Below the pieces are notes generated by a model that did not search any database, had not been told where the DNA came from, and worked only from the letters and a program-made list of their open reading frames with translations. A stretch of 64,000 nucleotides of DNA from Sanghuangporus weigelae. Taxonomy: Eukaryota > Basidiomycota > Agaricomycetes > Hymenochaetales > Hymenochaetaceae. Location: NCBI GenBank assembly GCA_033182465.1, contig CP137318.1, positions 1,488,001 through 1,552,000 on the forward strand. The letters run 5' to 3'. Below, piece by piece: positions 12,128-25,547 of the stretch (positions are counted from its first letter, which is position 1; every line of letters begins with the position of its first letter). The translations under genes and the position numbers were made by a program.

Positions 12128-15100
12128 ATGGGCAGTAAGAAAAGGAGCTTCGAAACAGCTTCTACTGGCCAGCGCAAGAAGGCAAGGACTTCTGATAAAA
12201 ATGAAGACAGGCCTCAATCTGCGTCTGTCCTTCAGGGGGAGGAGGTGGACTTCCCAAGAGGGGGAGGGACAAGCTTTACACCGGTTGAATATAAGGCGAT
12301 TAGGGCTGAAGTTTTGAAGGAGCTTAATGATGAAGAGGTATTCAAGGTACCATATATACGTTCGCTCATGCCAATTCGTTTCGGCTCAATTCAAACATGT
12401 TTGCTTCAGGAATCTGGCGCACGCAACAAACCGACCAAGAAGAGGAAGTCAGACGCCGGATCTCAGAAGAAGGGATCTGTTGCACAGCAGATACGGAAGT
12501 CAATGGCTCCTAGAGTTGAACATTTAAATTATAAGGTAAGTTGCTACCATGATTGATCAGTCTGCTCGGCAGCTCAAATTCTCTACAGCGAATAGTTCCT
12601 GGCATGAAATTGCTTTGCCAAATTGTCGCAGTCTATCCATTCATCCTTATCGTCTCCCTGCCTGATCAACTCCTCGGTCATGTACCCATGACTCATATCT
12701 CTTCGCAACTCACTAGTGCTCTTGAAGCCGCAGACGCAGAGAGCTTAGTGGGGGACGAATCGGACACCGAAGACGTTCTTGATAACAGGAGTCCTCCGGA
12801 CCTTACAGAACTTTTCCGGACAGGGCAGTACGTTCGTGCAGTTGTCACTGCAGTTAGGCCGGCTGGGACGACCGACAGTCATATCTTCGGTCATCACAGG
12901 GATGAATTGGAGAAGGCGAGCCGGCGAGTCGAATTGAGTCTGATACCTGAACAAGTTCACATCGGTCTTGCGAAGACAGATCTTGTCAAAGGCTTTGTGA
13001 GTGAGGGCTAGAAGCCAAGAGGAACTGAGGAACTTGATTACGTTTTCTCAATAGACTCTATGTGCCGCAATAAAAGCCGTCGAAGATCATGGCTACGTTT
13101 TGGATATCGGGCTGCCAGGTATCTCTGGATTTCTACGGTTCAATAACGGCGAAGAGCCTCAAAGAAGTAGATTGTGTATCGGAAGCCTCGTAAATGTTGT
13201 GACGGAAAAGCTTGGCGAAGACGGGCGTACGTGCATATTTACCGAAAATGAGAATGAGTTCAAGGCTTCCGTAGTATGTAACCTTGTTTTTCGTCTGATA
13301 CATTTGCTGACCGTATCACCGCCCTATCAAGTTGAATGAAATAACAAACGTATCGTCCCTCCTTCCGGGAGCGCTGGTACGAGCCCTCGTAACAGCAACT
13401 GTTCCTTCAGGTCTCGTTATACAGCTACTTGGTTCGTTTGATGGGACCATCGATCTCTATCATCTATCGTCCGGTTCTTCTCCTTCAGATTTTAAAGTAG
13501 GAAAGAAAATCAAAGCACGGATTCTGTACAATGTTGCAGGGTCGAGTCCGCCACAATTTGCTCTTAGTCTAAATGAGCACGTCATTTCACTAGATTCCAT
13601 TAGACGGAAAACAGAGAATCAACGTTCCATACAGGAAGGCTTTCCTATTGGCACAGTAGTGGAGTCGGTGGAGGTGAAAAGGGTGGAACCAGAGAGAGGA
13701 CTGGTGGTTGCAGTGGAGGCAGGTGTTGGTGGTTTTGTCCATGTAAGTTCTAAACCACGAACGAGTATTCCGTTCTAATGTTCTAATACAGATTTCTCAT
13801 GTATCAGATGAACATGTTCCGTCACTATCTTCAAACTCTGGTCCATGGAAGGTGCACTCTGTACATCGAGCGCGAGTAACCGGCTTCTACGCACTTGATG
13901 GTATTCTACAACTTTCACTCAGACCATCGGTTCTTTCGCAAAAGTTCTTACGTGTCGAAGATGTTAACGTCGGGGAACTGGTAAAAGGGACAGTCAAGAA
14001 GCTGACCGATTCGTGCCTCTTCGTTTCAATAAATGGCAATATTGACGCTATGATCTGGCCAAATCATTATGCCGATATTACGTTGAAACATCCTCAAAAG
14101 CGATTTAAGCCGGGCTCTTCTCTAAAATGCAGAGTATGTTGAGTTTGTCTTTCTCTCCAGCCTCGTTAATCCAGCTTCACACTCCAGGTGCTTGCGGTTG
14201 ATCCTGACCGCAAAAGAATTATGCTTACGGCAAAGAAAACACTGGTCGAATCAGATCTACCGATAATTTCGAAGATCGAAGACGTCGAAGCTGGCATGTT
14301 CGCTCATGGTGTTGTCTGTAAAGTCAACGAGAAAAGCCTTCTCGTGGAGTTCTATAATCATATTCGTGGCGTCGTACCAATAAAAGAAGTTAGGTGAGTA
14401 TTCTGATCAAAATCGAAAGCATGCACTGAGTTTCTTCATTTTGGTCAGTGAGACACCTATCACAAGTCTTGCGGAATTTTATCCCATAGGAAAGCCTATA
14501 AAAGTCTGCGTTCTCTCACTTAATAGAGCAGAGGCACGGATTGTCGCGAGCATTCGGCGAGCAATAGAAGGGCAGTCACCTGTGGGCGAGATCAAGAGCG
14601 TCGAGATCGGCCAGACCGTCTCTGGAATGGTTCAAGAAGTACGCGGAGACAACGTACTTGTGATCCTTGAACCCTCGCAGGCTCGCGCTTTGATTTCTCT
14701 CCACAACGTAGCGAATAATCGCCGTAAGACTGTGGAACAACTTCGATCTTCATTGACTAGTGGTGAAAAGATGGAGGGATTGGTGGTAGTTTCCCGAAAT
14801 CTTGATAAGGGTATCGTTATCGTCGCAAACCGTCCATCTCAGAAGTCCCAACCATCAAGTCGGGCGAGACTCGATCTGCGTTCCTTGTCCATTGGTTCCG
14901 TCGTCACTGGCCGGATCTCAAAGCACGGGAGGCACGGTGCCGTTGTGAAGTTCCCTGGGAAAGTGACTGGCATCCTACATTTAACAGACATGAAAGATGA
15001 TTTCGAGCAAGGAAGCGTTCCACCGGCCGTAGACTCCTCAGTGACCGCGGCCGTCGTTGCAATTGACAGTGATGCGAAGCGTCTGACATTGTCCACAAGA

Positions 15101-17251
15101 AGGTCCCGGTTGGAACCAACGGCCGAACACAGTGTGGTTGATCCAGAGGTTTCTGGTATCCAGGATCTCAAAGTCGGTCAAAAACTCAGGGGCTTCATCA
15201 AGAGCATAACGGACCATGGGATTTTCGTGACTATTGGACGTGGCGTGGATGCTCGGGTGCAAATCAAGGAGCTTTATGAGAAAGTAAGCATTGCCACGGT
15301 ATTCGATGGATCTATATGCATAATTCAATTATTCGATTGTATTTAGTACGTCAAGGACTGGAAGAGCGGATTGCAAGTGAATCAAGCTGTGACCGGCCGT
15401 ATCCTTGGGTATTTAGTACAATAGTGCCGTTGGATGATTCGCCAACTAACCAGTTTTGTAGTATTGACCATGAAAAGCAGCAAGTAGAAATGTCCCTACG
15501 AGAAACGTCCCCGGCGACCTCCCAAAAGCCGAAGCCGTTTGCAGACCTCGCTGTGGGTCAGAAAATAGTCGGTAAAGTCAAGAAGATAGAAGACTACGGC
15601 ATTTTCATCTCTATCGAGGGTACCAAGCTATCTGGTCTCTGCCACAAGTCAGAGGTATGCAATGTCTGTTTCCTAGTGTATCAGAGTTCTAAGGACAGTT
15701 CCGCAGATAGCTGACAATAGAGAGGCAGATGTCGCTGTTGCCTTACGCAATTTTAGGGAAGGGGACCCCGTGAAGGCCATCATTTTGGTTATCGATAACG
15801 AGCAGCGGCGAGTCTCCTTAGGCTTGAAGCCCTCCTACTTCTCCTCCGATGATCTCGATGAGCATGTCGAGAGCATAGACGTCAAATCTGACACAGACAT
15901 TGATACCAATGAAAAGGTTCCGATGCAGCAAGCCTCGTCTGATAATCTAGGACAGGAAAGGGAAGACGGCGAGGACATCGAAACCATGGTCATAGATTCC
16001 GCACCGCTGGATGCCTCAAATAGCATCGAAATCGGTTCTCCTGAGCAGGTGGCGCTGCCGTTAGCTCCGGTGCTTCCGTCGCAAGGATTTCAATGGACGA
16101 AAGAGGATGAGCCAGTTGATCGGGGTGGCGAATCTTCGTCAGAAGAGTCTGACGAGGGGCTAGAGAAAAAGCGAAAAAAGAAGAAAAAGAAGATTGAACA
16201 TGACTTGACTGCGGAAATGCAGACGCGCACTCCAGAGTCTGTCTCAGATTTTGAACGTCATCTTCTGGCTTCCCCTAATTCCTCTTTCCTTTGGATCCAA
16301 TATATGTCATTTCAGCTTCAGCTCGCGGAGATTGACAAGGCACGGGAAATAGGGAGACGGGCTCTACAAGCAATCAGCATCAGGGAAGAACGAGAGAAAC
16401 TGAATGTTTGGATTGCATTGCTGAATTTGGAGAACACTTACGGGACGGAGGAGAGCCTCGAAGCGCTCTTCAAAGACGCGGCAAGGCACAATGATGCAAA
16501 GACAGTATATTTGCGGTTGGCAAATATACTCGACCAATCGGGCAAAGTTGAGGTAAGAGTTTAGTTTTTTCTCAATGCTAATAGTAGATGATTTACCTCG
16601 CAACCAGAAAGCGGAAGAACTGTACAAGCGCACGTGTAAAAAGTTTGGTAGAAGCTCGAAAGTCTGGACGCTTTTCGGCGAACACTACTTGCGACGTGGC
16701 CTCCTTGAAGAGTCACGCAAGCTTCTTCCTAGAAGTCTGCTCAGCCTAGAAAAGAGGAAGCGTAAGTTGTGATCTTCTAAGCATTATTCGTCTGTCTCAT
16801 ATACCATTCCTTTCTTTAGACCTCAAGACGATCTCGAAGTTTACTCAGCTGGAATATAAGTTTGGCGATCCTGAGAGAGGCAAGACGATTTTTGAGGGTA
16901 TTATTGACTCTCATCCAAAGCGATGGGATCTATGGGCCATTTATATGGACATGGAAGCCGGCCAGAAGGATATCCAAAGCATCAGGTTTGTCTATACATC
17001 GGATATTCGTAGACGGAACTAACTTCTAAGGTTAGAAACCTGTTTGATCGTGTGTTCACACATAAAATGACGAGTCACAAAGCAAAGTCAGTCCTTCTTC
17101 TTAGACTGATCCATCCCATTACTTACTTTTCATTAGAGCTTTCTTCAAGAAATGGCTCGAGTTGGAGCGTAGGATCGGAGATGAGGAAGGACAGGAAAGC
17201 GTAAAGGAGAAAGCTATTGAATGGACTCGACAGACCGCGAATACTGCATAA
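12128..17251 (+). CDS. RRP5: rRNA biogenesis protein Rrp5 (PDCD11 homologue)
   Basis: Nucleolar scaffold needed for early pre-rRNA cleavages of both 18S and 5.8S/25S. I chose the ATG at 12128 (MGSKKRSFETAS); a TTG at 12107 in the same frame is not a plausible fungal start. A basic leader is followed by a long tandem array of S1 RNA-binding domains (at least nine), for example GQKLRGFIKSITDHGIFVTIG, GQKIVGKVKKIEDYGIFISI and AAIKAVEDHGYVLDIG. An acidic/basic linker (SSEESDEGLEKKRKKKKKK, about 16135-16190) leads to C-terminal HAT/TPR repeats: FERHLLASPNSSFLWIQYM, KFGRSSKVWTLFGEHYL and DSHPKRWDLWAIYMDME. The stop is at 17251. Domain order matches the family. Introns are short and numerous. It is tandem with LSG1, another 60S factor, 212 bp apart. 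Confidence 0.95.
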
Positions 17252-17623
17252 AATGTATTCGTCCTGTATCCTAAATTTGCCTTGTTGGACTGGTGGCATT
17301 GCTGTCGAGTTTATTTCAGACGAAGGTAGACCACTATCAATAGTCGAAAGTAATGGAAGCTATTCCGATTGCTATCAAACTATGTTGACTGCATAGTATG
17401 CTAGCACATATCCCAAATAAAATAACATATTTAGCTTTACGAAAAGCGAAGAAGATTAAGGATAGTTATAAACCGAGGTCGGGAGTGCATAAAGGTCATT
17501 CAGAAGGGAGAAGGACGAAAGAACAAAAAAAGGTGGTCAGAATATCGACGTAGGAAGGGTTGGAGGGTATCGACGAGGGATGAAGAAAGCAAAAGTTACC
17601 ATAAATTAATAAGTGCGAATATT
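17252..17623. other. Convergent intergenic region RRP5 / TEA1-like
   Basis: 372 bp between two stop codons, AT-rich with several AATAAA-like words. It is consistent with two 3' UTRs. I see no gene. Confidence 0.4.
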
Positions 17624-20600
17624 TTAAGGCCTTGATCTTGTCCGTTCATGGGCGCCCAAGAGGCGATCCTCCACATCACTTAGCGGGCGTCGTGCGCTCA
17701 TGGAGCTGGCTAGTTGACGTTGCCAGTCATCCAGCTCGTTAGATAGATGCTGGTATGCCAAATCGTTCTCCGTGCTACTGGAGTTGCTAGCTCGTCGCTC
17801 CGAGATTTCTGACAATGGTCGATCGCGTCCGAAGGCGGACTGATCGTCTTCCAGTAGCAGATCGATCTTCTGGGACAGTTGTTCATTTTCGCGCTTCAGA
17901 GCAGCATTTTCGAGAGCAAGTCGTTCAAGGGCCGATTCATCGTTCCCACCTCTGGCGACGGCCAAGGCAGATTCCAGGCGTTCAATGTCTTGTTCTAGGT
18001 CCTCGACGTGACTGAGCCGCTCATCTGCCTCCCTCTGAGAAGCCACAAGATTATTGCGAAGGTTTTCAATCTCTTGCTCAAGTGACTCCATCCGTCTCCG
18101 AAGATCTCTGTTCTCTGAAGTGAGGCGCTGGTTCTGTCGCTGTGCATCACCAAGCTGTACACGTAGGCTGTCATACCCATCATCTGACAAGGGAGTATTC
18201 CGGCCATTGACCGCTCGTATGCGGGAACTCAGCTCAGCACTGGTACCTCCTCGAGCCTCAAGCTCAGTTTGCAAAGATGTATTGAGTGCCTTCTGCTTGT
18301 TCACTTCCTCTTTCATACGTCGCATCATTTTTTCGGTGCCCCTGGATTGGTCCAGGCTATTAATTCTTCAGCATACGCCGGAAGAATTGTCACTCACTTC
18401 ACGTACTTGACTGCCAATTGATAGTCATCTTCCATCTGCTGTAATCTGGCTTTGTATGTCTGCTCAGTCTCGACGAGCTTCTGTTCTGCCTCCAAAGCAC
18501 GATTTTCCCAGTCCTCCCCCTTGCTTGATGAAGGGCTGTGGTTCGCTCGAAGTTGCTCCAGCTGGCTACCTAGTTTCTTCACCTGCTGTTCAAGCTCCGT
18601 CCTTCGGTGAATGGCGTCATCCAGGTCTTTCTCCATGCTCTCCTGGATTCTCATTCGTGCCGATAACTTGTTTTCGAGTTCGACCACGCGAGCGGGAGCC
18701 TCGCCGATCTTTGTCCTCAAGTCATCTTCGTCAATGACTTCACCATGCTCAGCAAAGTAATTTCTGAACATGGCGAGACGCAGTTCTGCGTTCGTGGCCT
18801 GCTGCGTCTTCTCCTGCAATTCAGATTCCTTGACGGCCAAATCTTTTCGTAGCTTGCCGGCTTCGGCAACAACGCTCTGCAATTGGACACGAATGCCGTT
18901 TAGCTGAGTACGCTGTGAATGATGCTCCTTCTCCACATCTCGAGTGTGATTAGTGGTACGTAGAAGTTCTTGCTGTGCCGCATCAACTCGTTGGCCAGCC
19001 TCCTTGAGCATATTGCGCAACGATGCAGCCTCCAATTCCATTGCCTGCAACCTCTCCTCATGTCCACGAAGCGCGCGGTCTTCATCCGATTTAAGATCGC
19101 GATGCATATCGAGTAACTCACCAAGACCGCCTGTTGTGAGCGCACGCAACCTATCAGCTTCCTCTCTCGATTTCGCCCAAGAATTCTCGGCGTCTGTGAG
19201 TCGTTGACGCAGCGATTCCGCCTCTGCTGTCCGAGTCTCAAGTTCTATCCTAGCTTCCGTTAAGTCGGACTCCAACTGGATGACTTGATCGCGGGCTTGT
19301 CTCCACTGAGCTTCCAGTTCCTCCATCCTGGCCGAAGAGGCTGAAATCGCAGCACGTGCCTGCTCGAGTGCATGAATATGATGCTCTTTGGATGCAGTAA
19401 GTTCCTCCATCCGCGTGTCAAGAGCAGATCGTTCTGCCTCCAACAGGCCAACTCTCGCCGCATGGTCGAGCAGACGCTCGCTGTAATTCCGTAGGGAACC
19501 TTCCGTGTCTCTGTGCTGATCTTGCAAATCTGCGTACTCTTGCAATGTCTGGTCATATTTTTCCTGCAACGCATCCGACCGTCGAGCCGACTCTGCTGCT
19601 CGAGTTTCCGCCTGTTCTGCGATGCGCTTTTGTAGGGTGACCGTGCTACTCAGCTCAGCAATTTGCTTCGCTTGTTCGGTACGCTCTCGTGCAAGCACAG
19701 AGACCTGGCGTTCAAGTTCAGCGATACGTTGCCGCTCGACCCTTGATACCTCGTCCGAAGCATTATTCTCAGTCGCCGCGAGTTTAGCACGGTAGAACGC
19801 CGCTTCTTGGACCGCAGCGTTCTGTATTCGTTCTAATTCTTGGCAACGTTCGGATGCATTATGGACTTGTGCAGCAAAATCACTCTACAATTCAGAACAA
19901 CAAAGATCAGAAGATTTGTACATAGGACAAGTGAGTTGAGCGTACCTGTACTCGAGCATGGTCTTGCTTCAGACGCATGATCATACTCGCAAGGCCCTTG
20001 ACGTCGGGCTCGTCACTTGAAGGGCTCTCCCTATCCGGCTCGTCGTTCAAATCTAGCTCACCGTCCGAATAAGAGAATCCCGCATTCGTGGCCTTCCGAA
20101 GAGCAGCCTTCATCCATTGCTCACGCTTCCTCAACGTCTCCACTTCGGCTTCTTTAATCTTAAGGTCGCGGATCAAGTCTGCCGTAATGTTACCAGTAGA
20201 TCCTGGACGAACGTGTCCATTCATCACATTAGGGGTTGACCGCCCGGCTTGTGAGTGAACTTCGGAGGGTCTCGTGCGATCGACGATCGGGGATGGAGTC
20301 CGTGTACGTTGAGCGTTGCGTTGCGCCGCGATACTTGCCATATTCGGCGGTGACTGGGAGCCACTGGCATTCGCCATAGGCAGATATGCTTCACCCTGCA
20401 TCTGCTGCGGGGATAACGAGCGTGCGAGCAAGCTAGGCTCTTGACGCGTGGGGCTCTTTGAACGGCCTTCTGGAGACATCGCTCGCTCGCGTACGTCATT
20501 TTCTACTATGTCATAGTCGTCTTCGTCAGAACCAATGCGCAATTCATCTCCCTCTTCCCGAGGGAACATCGGCGACTTGCCTTTCACATCTGTAGCATTA

Positions 20601-22588
20601 CCGTATGAAGCACCTGGGGGGATACCATTCAGCGGTTTGCTACCGGCAGCGGGACGCGTGCCCGAAGGAGACATAGCCCTGCGGAGTTCCTCTGCGTCTG
20701 GCGGAGGTCGTGATGTTGGTGAGATCGCACGTTGAACAGCTCCGTTCGGCATTGTATGCTGGCTTGGAGGGGAAGGTTGAGGAGACTGCCCGGTACTAAC
20801 CGACGGGCGTCGAGCAGCAATTGTTCCTTGGGCTTCAGCGGGAGGAGGCTTATTCGGTTCTGGATATTTGATATGTTCTGCATTTGCATGTATGTCAGAA
20901 AGGCCGGTGTGCCTAATTCGGAAACTGATACTAACTTGTATCCAGCACATGGATGATCGTCGGATCGTCTGATGGACCGCTAGAAGACGATTCGCCTCCG
21001 AGCACAAAGACTCGGGTTCCAACAGCAGCCATACGATGCCCACTCCTCACGGTCGGAGCAGGGCCCATATTTTGAAACATGTACCAGCGCTGGTCTTCGG
21101 TTTGGAAAAAATTGGTCATATCAGAGGAAGTTCCGGCACCTACCCAAATGGGTCAAGCGAAGCACATACTGGATATTTTGAACGCAGCAAGGTCGCCGAG
21201 GTCGTTACCATCGACGCCTCTGCCACCGAAGATGTAGATCACATCATTGACAAGAGCGGCAGCGTGCCCTTCTCGCGGCGATGGAATGAAGCCAATGCAG
21301 TTTAGTTCTGTCCATTGGCGTGTATTCGTATCGAACGACCAAGTATCGTTGTAATGATACTGAGAGTCTGTACCACCAAACCTACAGCTTATTCAGTCGG
21401 ACTCTACGATAAGGGAATAAATGGTGCAAACATAATGATGCGATCCCCATATGTGATGCAAGTGTGACCCGTGCGTCTGGCTGGACCCTCATTGCTCGAT
21501 GGCTTGATCAGCTCCCAGGCAGCTTTGTTTCTCACTGGAAAAGAAGCATGAGAGTGGGCGGATTAATCGATATATTTGAAAGAAGCTCACGTGTATTGAG
21601 ATCAAAAGCCCACAAATCGTTGAGAAATTCTCCATCCACCTGACCGCCGAAAACATAAAAGCGCGTTCCGACCATTGCGACGGCATGTCCGTACCGCCCG
21701 ACCGGAGCGGGTCCTGTAATGGCAACTCGTGTCCATTCACGAGTAACTGGCCGAATAGGCGAAGTCAGACTGAGGCAATGAATGTTATCCATGAATCGAC
21801 CCGCACCTAGGTTAAGAAGGTATAACCCGTCATCCTGAGTGTCCGATACGTATGGCCTGCCGTCTGATTTGGTGTCTCCGCCCCAGACGATGAGAACGCT
21901 GCTTACGAGTGCGCTGGCATGACCAACACGTGGAGACGGCACTTCTCCAGCAGTTTGAACGAGAGTCGCGGAGAGTTCTCGTGTGTTCATAGAGTAAAGA
22001 TCATTGCGCACTGTGTCTTTTACAAGACCTCCAAAAAGTAGGAGTTCCCCTGCTTGTGTCGCCACAGCTGGCAATGAATGTCCGTATCGGGGAAAGGGAG
22101 AAGGAGAAGGACTGGTGGGCGGTGCAATGCCGGGTTTTGGAAGAACGGTAGGCGGCGGAAGCAGTAGACGGCGCGTCGACCACGGGTACGCTGGTTGCTT
22201 CGCAGGACCACTGGATGGTGACGAGCTATTGGGCTGAGGCGTCTGACCATTTGTGTCGCGTTGGTCCTTTGGTGTCTGACTGGAAAAGCGAAGAAAATAA
22301 AGAAGATCAGCAACACTGTACTGGAAATGATGCGAGAGTGGTGACTGACGACGAAGCCAATTCCCTTTCTCTTGACACCTGCTGTTGCTGTTGTTGCGTC
22401 TGTGCTTGGGCTTGTAATTGAGCCTGTTGCTGGGCCTGTTGCTGTTGCTGTTGCTGAGCAAGGGCCTGCCTTTCGGCCGCTTCTCTCGTTTGTGCAAGCG
22501 CCTGGCTAGCAGACTGGCCGACAGTTACTTGAGCCGAGCTTGAAGGCGCATGGCTGGTTGTCTGTCGCTTCCTGGAGAAGAAGGACAT
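17624..22588 (-). CDS. Tea1-like cell-end marker: kelch propeller plus long coiled coil
   Basis: Kelch/coiled-coil proteins of this kind ride microtubule tips to mark growth sites. The ATG at 22588 (MSFFSRKRQTT) is followed by an Ala/Gln tract (about 22375-22480), nearly pure CAG/CAA on the coding strand. Six kelch-type blades follow: RYGHSLPAV/LLLFGG, RVGHASALV/LIVWGG, RYGHAVAMV/FYVFGG, RTGHTCITY/IIMFGG, REGHAAALV/IYIFGG and RSGHRMAAV/VFVLGG. A Ser/Pro-rich disordered linker (about 20200-20850) precedes the coiled coil, which runs from about 20150 to the stop at 17624 and is rich in heptads and Glu/Gln/Arg. The layout matches fission yeast Tea1/Tea3 and the fungal KelA/KelB class. Orthology to Tea1 rather than Tea3 cannot be decided by eye. 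It shares the 786-bp region at 22589-23374 with the lipase. Confidence 0.87.
22375..22480 (-). repeat. CAG/CAA-rich Ala-Gln tract inside the kelch protein
   Basis: An imperfect trinucleotide repeat coding for runs of Gln broken by Ala, Leu and Thr (for example QQQQQQQAQQQAQLQ). It is a low-complexity region prone to length change. Confidence 0.8.
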
Positions 22589-23374
22589 TCTACGCGCCTT
22601 GTTTGGTAGAAGGAACGCAATGGTGCAGAGAAATTAGGACGAAAAAGAAGAAGGGAAAAGGGAATGATAGGAAGGAGAAAGAGAGCTGTAACTTGTAACT
22701 GTAACACTAACAGGATCCGTCGAAACGCGGTAACAGCGCGAGGATTCTAATGTATTTCCTTTTCTGGACTCAAACTTGTAGTCGTGGGAAATACTTTCGA
22801 GTCGGGTTTTTTAGTATCAGCCTCTTGTTATTTGGCAACGGTTACAAACTGATCATCATCTATTTAGAAGAGCAGTGGTACTCTATTCATTCCACGTTAT
22901 TACATGTCCTCGATTCTCCACATCTGTTTGTGCTTCAGTCCCATCAGGAAAATGCGCAGTTTTGCGATGACCCTCCAATCTGTCCCTTGACGGAAACAGC
23001 CTGAAACACTCTTCAATGTCTTGTAAGCACAGGTCAGGTAGTAGGACAAGAACATCATACTAGAATATGCGCAGATATATAGTGGCGTCCTGCTCAGGGA
23101 GTTGTGAATATATGTCGATTAAACAACGAGAGAAATATTCACTCTGAAGGATTGGTGATACGACCAACACTCGACGCCAACTGATCGGGCGTCGTTGATG
23201 CTTGAAGGGAGAGCTAAGTAGTAAGATGGCCGTTATGGTCGGTTGTGAGGCAAGGACTCACTGTCCTGAATTGCGGGGCTGGATGGAAGGACGGATGGCA
23301 GCGAAGGTGGATTCATGCAAGATTGAGAGAGAGAAGAGATGATGACGCGCGGGGAATGAATTTGAAAGACTTGA
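22589..23374. promoter_or_regulatory. Divergent promoter, kelch protein / lipase
   Basis: 786 bp between divergent start codons. Short open frames here show no recognisable protein, and I see no clear regulatory motif. Confidence 0.4.
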
Positions 23375-25547
23375 ATGGACTCTCTTTCTTCCTCTCGTCC
23401 GCGTACCCCTCTCAACTCTCGTCTGCAGAGTCTGTTCTCTCAAGGTCGTCCTAGGCTGTCTCTGGCCCATGCAGACTCGTCTTCTTGCTCTAGCATAAGT
23501 ACTGACGATAATCTAATGTGGCGTGCTCAGGCCCAGCGATCTGCAACATCTGCTTCTGCCTCGCGCTCACGTAGTTCTCTCAATTCTCATTGCGATGTTT
23601 CTTCGCCAAATCGTTCTTCTATAGACCTCCTACAATCTGCCCAAGAGTTACCTATCGTTCGTTGGTTTCGCGGCGAGTCATCTTCGCCCTCTCAGACTTC
23701 ACCTCCTAGCACTCCCCCGTCCGCTCTCAAGGAAGCACTAGAAGATGAATTTCCGGGCTCTCCTACATCAATATATTCTTCTGTGTCGCATCCCGAATTA
23801 CAGAGACCGCCACCTGCGTGTTTACCAGCACATATGAACGGCCGCTTGCAGGTCCGACGCTCGCCCCCTTTCCTCGAGAGCCTTGCGCGTTCCACGTTGC
23901 CAACTGCTTCCGTCACGCGTCCTCCACCCGTGTTTCGCCAACTTAGTGGTCACTCGCATACGGTCAGCGAAGGAGGGTTCAACGGCTGCAGACTAGACGC
24001 GACCACGTCGTATATTGACATTACCCAATCTCCGCCCACACGGACTTCCGTTGACAGTCTCCGACGGCTTCGCGTCCAAGGAATTCCTGTTGCCCCAGAC
24101 TTAGAAACTCCAAGTTATGCGCGCTTATTTAGTACCACCTCGCCCACTCGATGGTGGTTCGGGAAGGAACATAAAACTGAGGTGGATGAATTACTGGATG
24201 AGAGCGACCGGGCAGACACAATCGAAGGCGAAGAAGAGCACTTACGCAAGAAATGTGGGTCTCGTTCTATTCGTTGCAGTAAAGCTATACCTCATGCCTT
24301 GCAGACCTCGCGCCAAAGCATCCTGTCGTATTCTGCCATGGACTCCTCGGCTTCGATAACGTCAAGATTGGGCCTTCCATAGCACCCATGAACGTCTCAC
24401 ATTGGCGAGGTATCAAAGAAGTGCTTGAGGCACGAGGCATTGAAGTGCTCGTCACGCGTGTTCCTGCGACGAGCAGCCCGATGGAGCGTGCCAAGGTTTT
24501 GGAAGCTAGAGTATCTGAAGTTTATCCTGGCCGGGCAGTTCATCTGATAGGTGGGCGCTTGCTGTCTATTATACTTTACTGTCGCGAGCTGATACGACAT
24601 CTTAGGTCATAGCATGGTGACTATTAAACTTGTCTGATGAATCTTAATATCTGACGTGTTTTGCTTAATGGACAGGGCGGGCTTGACTGTCGTTATCTGA
24701 CCACCCATTTGACGCACCGCAAATTTGATGTGCTCTCAATTACAACAGTAGCGACCCCACATCGAGGCTCATCCTTTGCCGACCACTTCATTGCAACTGT
24801 TGGGAAAGAACGCCTTCCATCTGTAGTCTCCCTACTGGACCTACTTCCAAACGGTGGAGGAAATGGGAAGGCGTTCGAGAGCCTTACAATCGAGGCGATG
24901 AGGAAGTTCAATGAAGAGACGCCGGACGTGGAGGGCGTGCAATATTTTAGTTGGGGTGCGATATTTGAACCAGGATTACTCGATGTATTCAAGTAAGTCA
25001 CTGCCTTCGTTCATTAAAGTTGGCTTATGAATACTTTAACAGATGGTCACACTCCGTGATCATGGAAAAGGAAGGTCCCAATGATGGACTAGTCTCCGTA
25101 CACTCATCTAGATGGGTTCGTATCCAACCTTATCATTGTCTTTGTTTAAGAGTATGCTGATAAATTTGGCATTGTCATCAGGGCACGTACCTCGGCACGC
25201 TTGAAGACGTCAACCATCTCGACCTGATTGGATGGATGAACACTGCTCGATACAAGTGGGCGGAGTTCACCGGACGCGAGATCAAATTCAAGCCTGCGAC
25301 ATTTTATCTCGGAGTTGCCGACCATCTTGCGCGTCACGCCGAGGGCCAGGGTGCAAATGAATTAGACAACGAATCGTCAGGAACCGGAAGCAAAAGCACG
25401 AGACAAAGCGAGGAGACTACAGCAGCTGGCGCAGAGTCTTCAAGAGCGGGCGCAGGGGTGAAAACGACGGAAGGAGTGGAAAATCGCGGACCACGGACAC
25501 CAAATGACAGTCCCTCTCCTACACGGACTTCCGACCACGTCTGCTAA
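23375..25547 (+). CDS. Triacylglycerol lipase-like alpha/beta hydrolase with long disordered N-terminus
   Basis: The first exon (ATG at 23375) codes for about 290 Ser/Pro/Arg-rich residues with no signal peptide, so the enzyme is probably intracellular. The hydrolase begins at YLAPKHPVVFCHGLLGFDNV, where HG forms the oxyanion region. The nucleophile elbow GHSMGGLDCRYL is split over three exons; its Ser sits on an 11-nt microexon (24606-24616). Candidate triad partners are Asp in NDGLVSV and His in VNHLDLIGW. The tail after FYLGVADHL is polar and disordered and ends SDHVC at 25547. It resembles fungal lipase-2-type enzymes with an HGLLGFD motif; the substrate is not shown. The next gene downstream is another hydrolase of unrelated type. 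Confidence 0.82.
24606..24616 (+). other. 11-nt microexon carrying the lipase catalytic Ser
   Basis: Eleven bases encode the end of Gly, His, Ser and Met. The upstream intron (24551-24605) ends TTAG and the downstream intron (24617-24675) starts GTGACT and ends ACAG. Only this structure yields GHSMGG; reading on from the donor hits TGA within two codons. Confidence 0.75.

Noticed and set aside
20430-20660. ACGCGT words inside the kelch protein and lipase coding regions
   Set aside because: They are within coding exons and fit chance frequency, unlike the pair in the SLD2 promoter.
24541-24700. Reading the lipase as broken at the GHSMGG elbow
   Set aside because: The 11-nt microexon with proper GT and AG ends restores the motif.
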